From Nitrospira sp. (GTDB lineage Bacteria > Nitrospirota > Thermodesulfovibrionia > Thermodesulfovibrionales > SM23-35), in the NCBI GenBank assembly GCA_016873575.1, contig VGWY01000014.1:1-20759 (forward strand): a stretch of DNA of 20,759 nucleotides, in the 5' to 3' direction. How positions within the stretch are numbered: the first letter of the stretch is position 1; every line of letters begins with the position of its first letter. Below are positions 12,123-20,660 of the stretch, piece after piece. The notes below the pieces were generated by a model that was not told the origin of the DNA, did no database searches, and saw nothing but the letters and a program-made list of their open reading frames with translations. Both the position numbers and the translations under genes were made by a program.

Positions 12123-14835
12123 GGCCAATGCTGAAATGAAGTTCACCTCTGCTCTCCCCTTTCTCCCTCTGAAGTTTATGTCCATAATCAAGTCTTATGG
12201 GACCGACAGGTGTGTTGTATCTTAAACCAAGCCCGGTGGTATATTTGAACTCTTCAGGATTGATATCTTTCGCCTTTATCCAGACGTTTCCTCCATCAAG
12301 AAAAGCAGCAACTCCTATACCTTTACCAAGAGATGATCGTATTTCGACATTTCCCATAAGGAAAGCATTCCCACCGGTTGGGTTTCCGTCCGATCCTTTG
12401 GGACCGAGGGTATCCTGCTCATAGCCTCTCACCGTCATCCTTCCACCCAGAAAAAACCTTTCCACGATTGGAAGCTCATCGGTTTTGCGGTATCCCTGAG
12501 CAGCGCCTCCCCTGACTGATATTGCGACAACAATACCCCTGATCAATTTCTGATATGCGCTTCCATGGAATATAAGTTTTATAAAGTTTGTTTCAGAGAA
12601 AAATACTGGTGAAGTAAGTTTCAGGGATATCCCCGAGAGAATTCCTTTTCTGGGGTTAAAGGGATTATCCCTTGTATCATAAACTATTCCTGGTCTTATA
12701 CCACTTATGGTAAGTGTTCCTGAATCTTCTCTGCTCAATATCACATCTGGCTTTACATCAAATGTCTCCACGAGAGAGAATTCATGATAGAATTCCACTT
12801 TCACAATATCGCTTAATCTTTTCTCCACGCCGGCATTCGCCCCATGCCTTGTTAATCTATATCTCGTCTCCCTCGTGTCAATATTGATTTCCTTTTTCTC
12901 CTCACGGATTAAGAATGTCCTGAATGATAAGGGGAGATCAAGAAACCATGGTTCATGATATTGCAGAATATACCGCCTCTCAAGCGAGCTCATCTCAAAC
13001 CTGAATGAAGCCTGTTTGTTCATTCCCCAGAGATTCCTATAACTCAGATCAAAAAATCCCCTGGATCTCTCATAATCAGCATATCCCAGGCCTAATTCCA
13101 CTGCACCTGCATTGCCCTCTTTCACATTCAACAGGATATCCTTTTTTGAGTCATACCGGTCGAGCACTTCCATATCAACATCTGTGAATAGACCCAGCCT
13201 GTAAAGTCTCTGCCTGCTTTTCCCAATGAGATGGTAATTGAATGGAGAGCCTTCATGGTACTGTAATTCCCTCGTGATTACCTCTTGCCCTGTTTGATAA
13301 TTTCCAGTAATAATCGTTTTTCCGAATACGATTTCTGTGCCTTCGTCTATTCGAAAGGTTATCAATGCCTTCTGGTTTTCAATCTTACCTTCTGTTAGTA
13401 CTTTTGCTTCCGTAAAACCACGAGTTGTATATAATTCGATAATCCTGTGCCTCTCATCTGAGATATCAACCTCATTGTAAATATCTCCAGGCTTTATCCC
13501 GATAACCTTTCGTATCTCGGTCTCAGGGACAAGATGTGCTCCCACAATATTGACTCTCTCAATAACCATCCGCAAACCTTCATTTACTTTGATAACAATA
13601 TTTATCTCGTTAGGAAATCCCCCCTCACCCCCCCTTAGTAAAGGGGGGAGGGGGGGATTTGTCTGAAACTCTTCCACATGGGCGTTCAGATAACCAAGCG
13701 CATTGTAAAACCCTTCAATCGCTTCTGTATCTCCTTCAATAAGGTCTGGGTTATAGGAATCTCTTTCCTTAAGGGACATCATTTCTTTCAGATTGTTCTC
13801 GGGAAGACTGACACCACGAAAAGAGATTGATCTGAGTTTCACCTCGGTTCCTTCAAAGATAAAAAAATTCAAAACTGTCTCCTCATCACCTGATGTTACT
13901 ACAGGTGCTATCTGTGCAAAGGGATATCCCCCTTTATGATAGAGAGAGAGCATCCTCTGGACCGCTTCTTCAACAAGCTCTTCTCTGAAATCTTCAGTTT
14001 CAAAGAATGGCATTTCTTTCAAAAGGTTTTTTGTTGAAATAGCGCTGTTGCCTTCTATCAATATCTTAAGACGTTTCCCTATGTTTACCAAGATATCAAG
14101 GGTTCCTTCAGTATATGTGTATGGCCCAACAACAGGCTTAAAGTATCCATTCCTTTTGTAGTATGTCTTTATCCTTTCAATGTCTTCCCCCAATGTTACC
14201 TGGTCGTAGATATCGCCATCGGATAGTCTCATAATATCCCTGATCTCTTCTGGTGCGCCATGTATCTGGATATTTTTTATCCTCTCTGGATCGCCTGTAT
14301 CAATATGAATATGAATCTGCACCCTGTATGGTTCCTTAAGCCTTTCAATCTCAATATGTATGGCGGTATGTGGGAATCCTCGTATTGTCATCTCACGCTT
14401 CAATTTTTCTTTCGTATCCTCGATAAGGTCGTATCGCATGATCTGACCCTCTTTTAAGGGCAAAAGCTTTTTTACCATTTTTTGGGAAAGGTTAAAATGT
14501 CCATCAATAGATATCTTTTGAATAAAATCCCTTTCCCTGATACGGATAATGACCTTTGCCTTCTCTCCATCAATAGTCTCAAGAGAAATGTCTTCAAAAA
14601 TACCCTTTAAAAAAACGCGTTTTATCCCCTGTCTTATCCCGATGCTATCAAGTGGTTTGTCAGGACTAATATCAAGAAGGTCGAGAAGCTCTTTTTTTTC
14701 TATCGAGTAAAGCCCTTGGACCTCTATCTCTCCAACTGTTGCACCTAAAGCCTCGGAAGGCAGGTAAACGAGTAACAAGTAACAAGTAACTAAATACAAG
14801 TAACGAGTGACGAGTGACGAGTGACGAGTTTTCAT
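12112..14835 (-). CDS. bamA: Omp85-family outer-membrane assembly protein with seven POTRA domains (BamA/TamA)
   Basis: A 907-residue outer-membrane protein that inserts beta-barrel proteins. After a signal peptide (1-31) seven POTRA domains can be counted, at about 33-101, 103-180, 184-253, 255-330, 332-419, 422-499 and 502-574. A 16-stranded barrel follows to the C-terminus. The loop-6 motif VRGY is at 802-805, and the last strand ends LHFSIGHAF with the terminal Phe of the beta-signal. E. coli BamA has five POTRAs and TamA three. Linkage to tamB (ATGA overlap) argues for a TamA role, and the length for BamA; it may serve as either. A palindromic element adds about 18 residues in POTRA 5 (391-409), and a heptamer tract encodes the signal peptide. 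Confidence 0.92.
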   Translation of the reverse strand: MKTRHSSLVTRYLYLVTCYLLLVYLPSEALGATVGEIEVQGLYSIEKKELLDLLDISPDKPLDSIGIRQGIKRVFLKGIFEDISLETIDGEKAKVIIRIRERDFIQKISIDGHFNLSQKMVKKLLPLKEGQIMRYDLIEDTKEKLKREMTIRGFPHTAIHIEIERLKEPYRVQIHIHIDTGDPERIKNIQIHGAPEEIRDIMRLSDGDIYDQVTLGEDIERIKTYYKRNGYFKPVVGPYTYTEGTLDILVNIGKRLKILIEGNSAISTKNLLKEMPFFETEDFREELVEEAVQRMLSLYHKGGYPFAQIAPVVTSGDEETVLNFFIFEGTEVKLRSISFRGVSLPENNLKEMMSLKERDSYNPDLIEGDTEAIEGFYNALGYLNAHVEEFQTNPPLPPLLRGGEGGFPNEINIVIKVNEGLRMVIERVNIVGAHLVPETEIRKVIGIKPGDIYNEVDISDERHRIIELYTTRGFTEAKVLTEGKIENQKALITFRIDEGTEIVFGKTIITGNYQTGQEVITRELQYHEGSPFNYHLIGKSRQRLYRLGLFTDVDMEVLDRYDSKKDILLNVKEGNAGAVELGLGYADYERSRGFFDLSYRNLWGMNKQASFRFEMSSLERRYILQYHEPWFLDLPLSFRTFLIREEKKEINIDTRETRYRLTRHGANAGVEKRLSDIVKVEFYHEFSLVETFDVKPDVILSREDSGTLTISGIRPGIVYDTRDNPFNPRKGILSGISLKLTSPVFFSETNFIKLIFHGSAYQKLIRGIVVAISVRGGAAQGYRKTDELPIVERFFLGGRMTVRGYEQDTLGPKGSDGNPTGGNAFLMGNVEIRSSLGKGIGVAAFLDGGNVWIKAKDINPEEFKYTTGLGLRYNTPVGPIRLDYGHKLQREKGESRGELHFSIGHAF
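13615..13660. repeat. Intact G/C palindromic element inside the bamA-like gene
   Basis: It reads aaat-C6-tca-C7-tt, a short centre, then aaa-G6-a-G7-attt: a 46-base inverted repeat. It is translated in frame as PPLPPLLRGGEGGF between strands of POTRA domain 5. Confidence 0.85.
14768..14830. repeat. Nine-unit heptanucleotide tract encoding the bamA-like signal peptide
   Basis: Nine consecutive 7-base units (acgagta, acaagta x2, actaaat, acaagta, acgagtg x3, acgagtt) total 63 bases, exactly 21 codons. Translated on the minus strand they give three related heptapeptides: RHSSLVT, RYLYLVT and CYLLLVY. Confidence 0.92.
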
Positions 14836-17800
14836 TTGAACTCAAACCTGAACTTTATATCCCCTCCTGCGCTCCCTTTTTCATCCCGCATACCGATAAG
14901 GGAAATGTTCTTAGCGAGGATATATTCCAGCTTGAGTATCTGTTCTTCAGTAGAACCTAAAAGGGTTGTATAGGTTACGAGCAACCTGTCACCGATAAGC
15001 TTTTTTGATACCGTAACTCTCGGACCTATTGTACCGGTTGTTCTTGAAACATAGGGGTCAACCTGAAGTCTGTCAATGCCTGTCAATGTCCTAAACCGCT
15101 CTTCAAGCACATCCTGTATCTTACCGGTTAAGAATGATGTTGCCTCACCTGCACCTATACCTCCCTCGAGACCTTTCAGTTGCTTGCCTACCTGTCCCAC
15201 GGTAAGAAGCGCAAGGATATCCGTCTCCTCTAACGGCGGGTCAGAAGACATGGAAAGATTGAATCTATTCATCTCTCCTTCGAGATTGAGTCGAATATTA
15301 TATCCCTTTGCAAGTGTCTCTGCTGTAAGCCGTATGATTGGTTTGAATGCGTAAGGATCTGTAAAATCAGCGCTTGCATTGATTATCCTGAACTCATTGT
15401 TTCTGAAATAAACATACCCACCCTTTGATTCAAGTCTGCCGAACAATACAGGACGCGATATTGTTCCTCTCAATACCATATCTATCTTCAAGGATGCCCG
15501 TGCAATGTTGTTATCAATGGAAATATTATCACTCCCTGAAACCCTTATATTGAGTTCGGTATTTTCAACCTTTGATACCTCGGTCTTGGGTTTTTCCTTT
15601 GCCATCAAAAGCCAGATCTTCCATTCCACCCTTTTTTTGTATCGTGCCCTGTTTATCTTTATATCTCCAGTAATACTCTGCTTATCCAGTGTGCCCTTAT
15701 ATAAAAGATTACCCCCGAAATTGAGACTGACATCCTTTGAAGGAGAAGTGCTGATATTATCAAGGTTAGCCTCCAGGTAAAATCCTTTTATTGTGAATGC
15801 CTTAAGATAAACAAACCCTGTTATGTCTATATTACCACCTCCCAATTTTCCGGAAAGCCTCTGTACCACAATCCTGTCTTTCTCAAGAGAAAGATAGCCG
15901 TTAATCGAGCTCATGTAGGAATAATAATTTTTGATACCAAAAGAGGCATTCGATACATTCACACCACCATTTATTTCTGGCTTTTCCCAGTTCCCCGTTA
16001 TGGAAAAAGCAAAATCAGTATCTCCCCTCAGGTAACTTATTCTCTTTGACAGGCCTTTTAATAATAACAGTGAAGAACTGCCTACAAGATGAATGTTATA
16101 TTCCTTCCCGATTTCCATACCGCCAGAGAGTTTGAATGAAGTACCACCATTCTTGATACCAAATGCAGGGAAGGAAAGCTTTTTGTTATGGATCTGAATC
16201 TTTATGTCGGAATCATTCGAAAAACTGTACCCGAATAATGAAAGTGTCAGATGATTCAGATGCGCTAATGCCGTTATGTTTTTTCTGTCACCTTTCATTG
16301 TTACATGGCCTCTGAGGATAAGCTGTAAATCTTCCGGTATATCCTTAAGGACTGAACTGACGATAAAATCATATCTGCCCTGCTGGATATCTATTTCAGC
16401 AGTCCACGGCAGATCATCGTTCAGTTGTCCATTTCCCCGTATCTTTACCTTTTCGTTAAGAAGTGAAGCATTCAGTACGATATCCCTATTTTTTATCTCA
16501 GCAAGTATTGAACCTTGACCGATAGGCCTCCCCTTATATGTGCCTTCGAGCACCTGAGCATTCACTCTAATCAGAGGGTCTTTGAAAGTGCCCTGCCCTT
16601 CTGATTGCACACTAAAAACAATATCATCAGGTATGTGCTTAAGCCCCAGGTCTCTCGTTATGAGCCTGTCTGATGATGCCCTGAAAGAAAATTTTTCATC
16701 TGAAGAAATCTTTCCTTCTGCCTTCAGGGTTGAGCTGCCCCGCTTGATTATTGCTTGTCGAAAAGAAATCTCTTTATTCATATATGAAAATGCTGTAGAT
16801 ACAGAATCAACTGGAACCTGAAAAATGACTGCCTTCTCTATAAAGGCGTTCCCCTCTATCGAAATGTCTTTATCTTTACCCCCGATCCGAAAATCTGCAT
16901 TCAGTCTTCCTGCTGCAGAAATGTCCTGAGAGAATATCTTTGTTATTTCTCTGACATCGATATTGGTGGATGAGGCATTTATTTCATAAACAGGATGTGC
17001 AAGTTCGAACAATTTCTCTGCCTGGGGGAAAAATATACTGCCTTTTATCCTTTGCTCTCCACCAGCAACAGTAGCAACCATTTCCTGTATGCGGAGGAGG
17101 TTTTTGTTGTATGAAAATTCAGATGTAATGCTGTCTGCCTTATGCCCTTCTATAAAGGCATTTGACATCCTAACACTTCCTGCTACCTCGGGATGATCAA
17201 ATGTGCCTCCTATAGCTCCGGAAAAATACCCGGCACCTTTAAGCCCGTTGTAATAAGGCAGGGTCAAATCAGAGACTTCATCGGTATTGAGAATACTATT
17301 AAGACTCAGGGTTTTTTCTGTGAGATTAACTGTGCCTTCCACACTGATGTTAGACAGGGGGGTATTTATTTTTAAATTAGATAAATAAAGGATATGATCA
17401 CGGAGAGAGTAGTTACCCTTAATATTCCTTATCCTTCCCATCACATTATCACCACCCCCACCCTGCCCTCCCCCTCGAGGGGGGAGGGTTAGGGAGGGGG
17501 TGTTCTCTACCTCATAGGCAAACCATCCGTCAGGGTTAAATTTACTGCCAGAAGTAAAGAGCTCTCCATTAACCTTGCCTTCGGGAATTTCGGGCTCCCA
17601 CCGAATGAGTTTGAGTGCAGCACTGCTATCTACAGAATTGAATTTTACATCGAGTGTGTAGGCATCAGGAGATGGAAGGTTAAAAGATGCCTCTGCCTGA
17701 GCCTTCCCATGATATAATTCTCCGACTCCATTCTCGAAGCTCATTATTCTATCTTGATAAAGGACATCACATCTGAGTGAATCTACCTCAATATCGAAGA

Positions 17801-18842
17801 GATTTCCTTTCCTGAGCCTTGCCTTTGCCCTTCCAGAGAGATCAGTGAGATTGCCTTTTATCTCTCCCTGAAAATCAACAAGCCCCTCAACCTTTTCTTT
17901 TACTCTTAATAGTTCCATTAAAGTCTGTAAATAAAAATCCCCTTTGAGTTTTAAATTTAAAGAGATGTCTTTTAAATTTTGAGTTTTGAGTTTTGAGTTT
18001 TGAGTTTTGAGTTCTCCTTTCGCATAGATCCTTCCCTCACCTCTCTGTTTCAGGTTAAAAAGCTTTTTTACGGAATCAACCAGCAATGCTATCTCTGTTT
18101 GAAAAGTCCCCTTTCCTTCTGAATATAATCCAATGCCTTTGAATTCAGAGCCGTATGAACTGATGTCGAGGGTTTTTATCTCAATTCCATTCTCTCTGAA
18201 TACTGCTGAAGCATTCAATTTCCCTTTGAGATCAGACCAACCTTCTTTTTTCAAAGTAAACTCTTTTATCGAAGTCTTAAGCCTTGGCAATTGACCAAGG
18301 AGGATCTCTCCTCCAAACCCTTTTATGTTTAACAGAATCTTCAAGCTATCATCTTTTATCAAAGCGATACCATCGCTTGCCTCAATTGCCTTAATCCTTA
18401 CCTTAATAAAAGGCTTTCTCTCCTTTTCAAGATATGTTATGACATTTTTGATGATTCCTTTGAGCTGCTCTCTATTGGTTGAGGTTTCTGTATCTTTTAT
18501 CACAAGCCTGCGAATGGCAATCTGTCTGTATACAAGATCTGTAAGATCTATATATCCTTTCACCCTCTTTGCAAAGAGTATCTTGTTGCCATTTTCATCA
18601 AAAACCTTCAACCCCTTTGCTTCTATAAAGAGAGGGAATATATTGATATAAATCTTCTGTGCTATGACCCTTTGTCCTGATGCAGATTCTAATTCAGGAA
18701 GGATAATTCTCTTCAGGGCATTTGATATGTACGGCCCTCTTAAAATAAAAACGATGAGCCCAATCACAATGGTGAAAAATAAAAGGTATAAAACCTTCCT
18801 CAGCCTGTTCTGCTTCAGCAATTCTCCGAAAGAAATGTTCAT
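14832..18842 (-). CDS. tamB: Translocation/assembly module protein TamB (AsmA-like, DUF490)
   Basis: A 1336-residue protein anchored in the inner membrane by one N-terminal helix (about 17-34). The rest is repetitive beta-strand sequence expected to form a long groove across the periplasm, now thought to carry lipids between membranes and to work with an Omp85 partner. The C-terminal TamB domain is clear (LEETDILALLTVGQVG, LTGIDRLQVDPYVSRTTG, LGSTEEQILKLEYIL) and ends in Phe-Lys. The length is similar to E. coli TamB (1259). Two low-complexity inserts interrupt it: a heptamer-derived stretch at about 277-290 (LKTQNSKLKTQNLK) and a palindrome-derived one at about 448-465 (PSLTLPPRGGGQGGGG). 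It overlaps the bamA-like gene by 4 bases and is the first gene of the operon. The Shine-Dalgarno is weak. Confidence 0.93.
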   Translation of the reverse strand: MNISFGELLKQNRLRKVLYLLFFTIVIGLIVFILRGPYISNALKRIILPELESASGQRVIAQKIYINIFPLFIEAKGLKVFDENGNKILFAKRVKGYIDLTDLVYRQIAIRRLVIKDTETSTNREQLKGIIKNVITYLEKERKPFIKVRIKAIEASDGIALIKDDSLKILLNIKGFGGEILLGQLPRLKTSIKEFTLKKEGWSDLKGKLNASAVFRENGIEIKTLDISSYGSEFKGIGLYSEGKGTFQTEIALLVDSVKKLFNLKQRGEGRIYAKGELKTQNSKLKTQNLKDISLNLKLKGDFYLQTLMELLRVKEKVEGLVDFQGEIKGNLTDLSGRAKARLRKGNLFDIEVDSLRCDVLYQDRIMSFENGVGELYHGKAQAEASFNLPSPDAYTLDVKFNSVDSSAALKLIRWEPEIPEGKVNGELFTSGSKFNPDGWFAYEVENTPSLTLPPRGGGQGGGGDNVMGRIRNIKGNYSLRDHILYLSNLKINTPLSNISVEGTVNLTEKTLSLNSILNTDEVSDLTLPYYNGLKGAGYFSGAIGGTFDHPEVAGSVRMSNAFIEGHKADSITSEFSYNKNLLRIQEMVATVAGGEQRIKGSIFFPQAEKLFELAHPVYEINASSTNIDVREITKIFSQDISAAGRLNADFRIGGKDKDISIEGNAFIEKAVIFQVPVDSVSTAFSYMNKEISFRQAIIKRGSSTLKAEGKISSDEKFSFRASSDRLITRDLGLKHIPDDIVFSVQSEGQGTFKDPLIRVNAQVLEGTYKGRPIGQGSILAEIKNRDIVLNASLLNEKVKIRGNGQLNDDLPWTAEIDIQQGRYDFIVSSVLKDIPEDLQLILRGHVTMKGDRKNITALAHLNHLTLSLFGYSFSNDSDIKIQIHNKKLSFPAFGIKNGGTSFKLSGGMEIGKEYNIHLVGSSSLLLLKGLSKRISYLRGDTDFAFSITGNWEKPEINGGVNVSNASFGIKNYYSYMSSINGYLSLEKDRIVVQRLSGKLGGGNIDITGFVYLKAFTIKGFYLEANLDNISTSPSKDVSLNFGGNLLYKGTLDKQSITGDIKINRARYKKRVEWKIWLLMAKEKPKTEVSKVENTELNIRVSGSDNISIDNNIARASLKIDMVLRGTISRPVLFGRLESKGGYVYFRNNEFRIINASADFTDPYAFKPIIRLTAETLAKGYNIRLNLEGEMNRFNLSMSSDPPLEETDILALLTVGQVGKQLKGLEGGIGAGEATSFLTGKIQDVLEERFRTLTGIDRLQVDPYVSRTTGTIGPRVTVSKKLIGDRLLVTYTTLLGSTEEQILKLEYILAKNISLIGMRDEKGSAGGDIKFRFEFK
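17454..17502. repeat. G/C palindromic element inside tamB, second sequence family
   Basis: An imperfect inverted repeat centred on ctcgag (17474-17479), with arms accccca-ccctgccct-ccccc and ggggg-gagggttagggagggggt. It is translated in frame in tamB. The sequence differs from the agt-centred family in bamA, cas6 and recG. Confidence 0.8.
17974..18015. repeat. Heptanucleotide tract inside tamB
   Basis: Four perfect gagtttt units (17981-18008), one gagttct unit and a related aaatttt unit before them. On the minus strand it encodes two heptapeptides, LKTQNSK and LKTQNLK. Confidence 0.88.
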
Positions 18843-18956
18843 TGTTTAGTACGAATCCTTAATGTTCACTCTCTATTGTAAATAAAAATGAACAATCCTG
18901 AGCTAAAAATTTAGTTTTGTTAAAAACCGGAGGTTATCCATAGACTTGCAACATAT

Positions 18957-18962
18957 TATACT
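18957..18962 (+). promoter_or_regulatory. Possible -10 element for the ICMT-like gene
   Basis: TATACT lies 13 bases before the GTG start. Seventeen bases upstream is only a weak -35 (ttatcc). The 133-base divergent gap between tamB and this gene holds nothing else that I can support. Confidence 0.3.
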
Positions 18963-18975
18963 TTAAAATACGTCT

Positions 18976-19545
18976 GTGCTTGACCTCCTTGCCCTTATAA
19001 CGATCATTGTCTGGCCATTTATTCCTCTTTTCTGGATTCCTGTACATTTTTTCACAGGATTTTTCAGAAATCTTGGTCTTATCACATACCTAATACCTTT
19101 CTTTACTTGGTTACCAATAGCATTTATTATGTATCAGAATAGGGTTTTTCTCCTGCAGTATAAAATAGAATTTCCTGTCGTGTTGAATATTATTGGCGTA
19201 TTACTGTTAGCCATTGGTGCCATCCTTCATATCTGGACTGGCAAACTGCTCGGGGCATGGGGACTGATTGGATTACCTGAGATATCCACAAGAATAAAAG
19301 GGAGATTAGTTACAGAGGGCATTTTCTCAGTTATAAGACATCCTACCTATTTAGCACATACATTGATGTTTTCAGGCATATTCTTGATTACAGGTGTCAT
19401 ATCTGTTGGGATTATTACCCTCCTTGATTTTTTGATAATTAATGCCATCGTTATTCCTCTGGAAGAGAAAGAGCTTTTGAGCCGCTTCGGGGAAGAGTAT
19501 AAGTTGTATAAAAAGAAGGTGCCGAGGTTTTTCCCTGTCAAATAA
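18976..19545 (+). CDS. Isoprenylcysteine carboxyl methyltransferase-family membrane protein
   Basis: A 189-residue polytopic membrane protein with about five hydrophobic helices. The C-terminal half has the ICMT/PEMT pattern: GIFSVIRHPTYLAHTLMFSG (SAM-binding RHPxY), a membrane hairpin, then IPLEEKELLSRFGEEYKLYKKKVPRFFP with the conserved Glu-Glu and the terminal Arg-Phe-Phe-Pro. Bacterial members are SAM-dependent methyltransferases or NnrU-like proteins of mostly unknown substrate. The start is GTG at 18976 with poor ribosome binding; no better in-frame start is seen. It is a single gene, divergent from tamB. Confidence 0.82.
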   Translation: MLDLLALITIIVWPFIPLFWIPVHFFTGFFRNLGLITYLIPFFTWLPIAFIMYQNRVFLLQYKIEFPVVLNIIGVLLLAIGAILHIWTGKLLGAWGLIGLPEISTRIKGRLVTEGIFSVIRHPTYLAHTLMFSGIFLITGVISVGIITLLDFLIINAIVIPLEEKELLSRFGEEYKLYKKKVPRFFPVK

Positions 19546-19636
19546 ATATTAGATGATATATTTTGGAACAATATGGGGCGTGCTCTTCTCCATAAAAACA
19601 AATTATAGCATAATGCCCGGATACCTCTTTAGCTCA

Positions 19637-19660
19637 GTTAATTTCCTGAACACCGCACCT
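19637..19660 (+). repeat. Left copy of imperfect direct repeat flanking the protease gene
   Basis: gttaat-ttcctgaacaccgcacct matches 20482-20508 at 22 of 24 bases, with a 3-base gap in this copy. It lies 57 bases before the protease ATG. Confidence 0.5.
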
Positions 19661-19668
19661 TTGGAATC

Positions 19669-19677
19669 TGTTATAAT
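19669..19677 (+). promoter_or_regulatory. Extended -10 promoter for the trypsin-like protease gene
   Basis: TG-T-TATAAT is a perfect extended -10 element. No good -35 is seen, as allowed for this promoter type. Transcription would begin near 19684, about 34 bases before the ATG at 19718, which has AAGGA six bases upstream. Confidence 0.55.
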
Positions 19678-19717
19678 TCGGTTTAGTTCTACTACTGGCA
19701 ATTGACAAGGAAAAAGT

Positions 19718-20467
19718 ATGGATTGGAATGAAATTGTTGCGAAAGTCAAACCCTATATTGTAAAAATTGAGACACCAGGTGGAAGTGGGACAGGATTTCT
19801 TTGCCTTTATAATAAGAATAAGCAATGGTGTGGCATAGCAACTACTTTGCACGTTGTGGAGCATGCGGATGAGTGGCAAGAACCAATAAAAATAATTCAT
19901 CAGGCCTCACCCCTATTTTTTCTAAAAGAAGCTGACCGAGTTATCTTATCGGATTGGAAAACAGATTCAGCAATTATTTTTTTCCCAAAACCTGAAAAAG
20001 CCAAGCTGCCTGATGTTCTCATTCCCTTACGACCTCTGGATAAATCATTAAATATTGGGTCTGAAGTCGGGTGGTTAGGTTTCCCTTATATTGAACCCTA
20101 TACATTGTGTTTCTTTTCTGGTTATATCAGCGCAAGAAGAGAAGACCGCAAAGCATACCTTATCGATGGGGTTTCAATCAATGGTGTAAGTGGAGGACCT
20201 GTATAATACGCTACTGAAATAGAAGGCGTCCAAATTATTGGAATTGTTTCGGCCTATATAGCAAATAGAGCAACTGGGGCTACTTTGCCAGGATTATCTA
20301 TTGCACAGGATGTAACTCACCTTCATGTTGTAGTTCAACAAATTCGATCTTTGGATGAAGCAAGAAAGAAGAAGCAACAATTAAAAGAAAAAGAAAGCGA
20401 TGAGACGCTCCCTACTGAATCCGCCGGACCTAATTCCGCACATAGCGTGGATTCATCTGGCCAGTGA
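19718..20467 (+). pseudogene. Cytosolic trypsin-like serine protease interrupted by an in-frame stop
   Basis: The gene reads as a 249-codon trypsin-like (Trypsin_2-type) protease. The catalytic triad is visible: His45 in ATTLHVVEH, Asp83 in KTDSAIIFF and Ser158 in NGVSGGPV. There is no signal peptide, so the protein would be cytosolic, unlike DegP-type proteases. A TAA at 20204-20206 stops translation four residues after the serine. The same frame then continues for 86 codons with proper protease sequence (GVQIIGIVSAYIANRA, GLSIAQDVTHLHVVV) and a Lys/Glu-rich tail to TGA at 20465-20467. The last strands of the second barrel are therefore lost, and a folded active enzyme is unlikely unless the stop is misread. 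A one-base change or sequencing error explains it best. Confidence 0.85.
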
Positions 20468-20481
20468 TTTCCTTCGTTAAT

Positions 20482-20508
20482 GTTAATATCTTCCTGAACA
20501 ACGCATCT
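20482..20508 (+). repeat. Right copy of imperfect direct repeat flanking the protease gene
   Basis: gttaatatcttcctgaacaacgcatct pairs with 19637-19660. It begins 14 bases after the protease stop codon. The remaining stretch to about 20660 shows no supportable gene. Confidence 0.5.
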
Positions 20509-20660
20509 GCAAGCTGAACCTGAAAGAAGTATATTTCAACCGGGAATCTGCTAAAAATTCCCATAAGAATATTGGTTAGCGAAACCCCTTTTTTACTTAA
20601 GTTCAACAACCTCTAAACGAAAAGCCTTGATATTAAAACATTTGTCTTTTTGTATTTGCA

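Noticed and set aside
14768..14830. CRISPR or iteron array
   Set aside because: The units are only 7 bases and contiguous without spacers, and they are translated as a signal peptide. No CRISPR-type repeat-spacer pattern was found anywhere in the window.
19612..19680. tRNA-like stretch (gcccggata... tttagctcagtta)
   Set aside because: It resembles a tRNA 5' end and D-arm, but there is no matching acceptor 3' strand, no T-arm GTTCGA motif and no anticodon stem.
19702..19707. Perfect TTGACA hexamer
   Set aside because: It lies 10 bases before the protease ATG, overlapping the ribosome binding site, so it cannot be the -35 of that gene; chance occurrence.
20478..20660. Minus-strand frame reading SKKGVSLTNILMGIF and ADALFRKILTLTKE
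   Set aside because: About 60 residues without a good start, overlapping the protease gene tail; not enough to support a gene.
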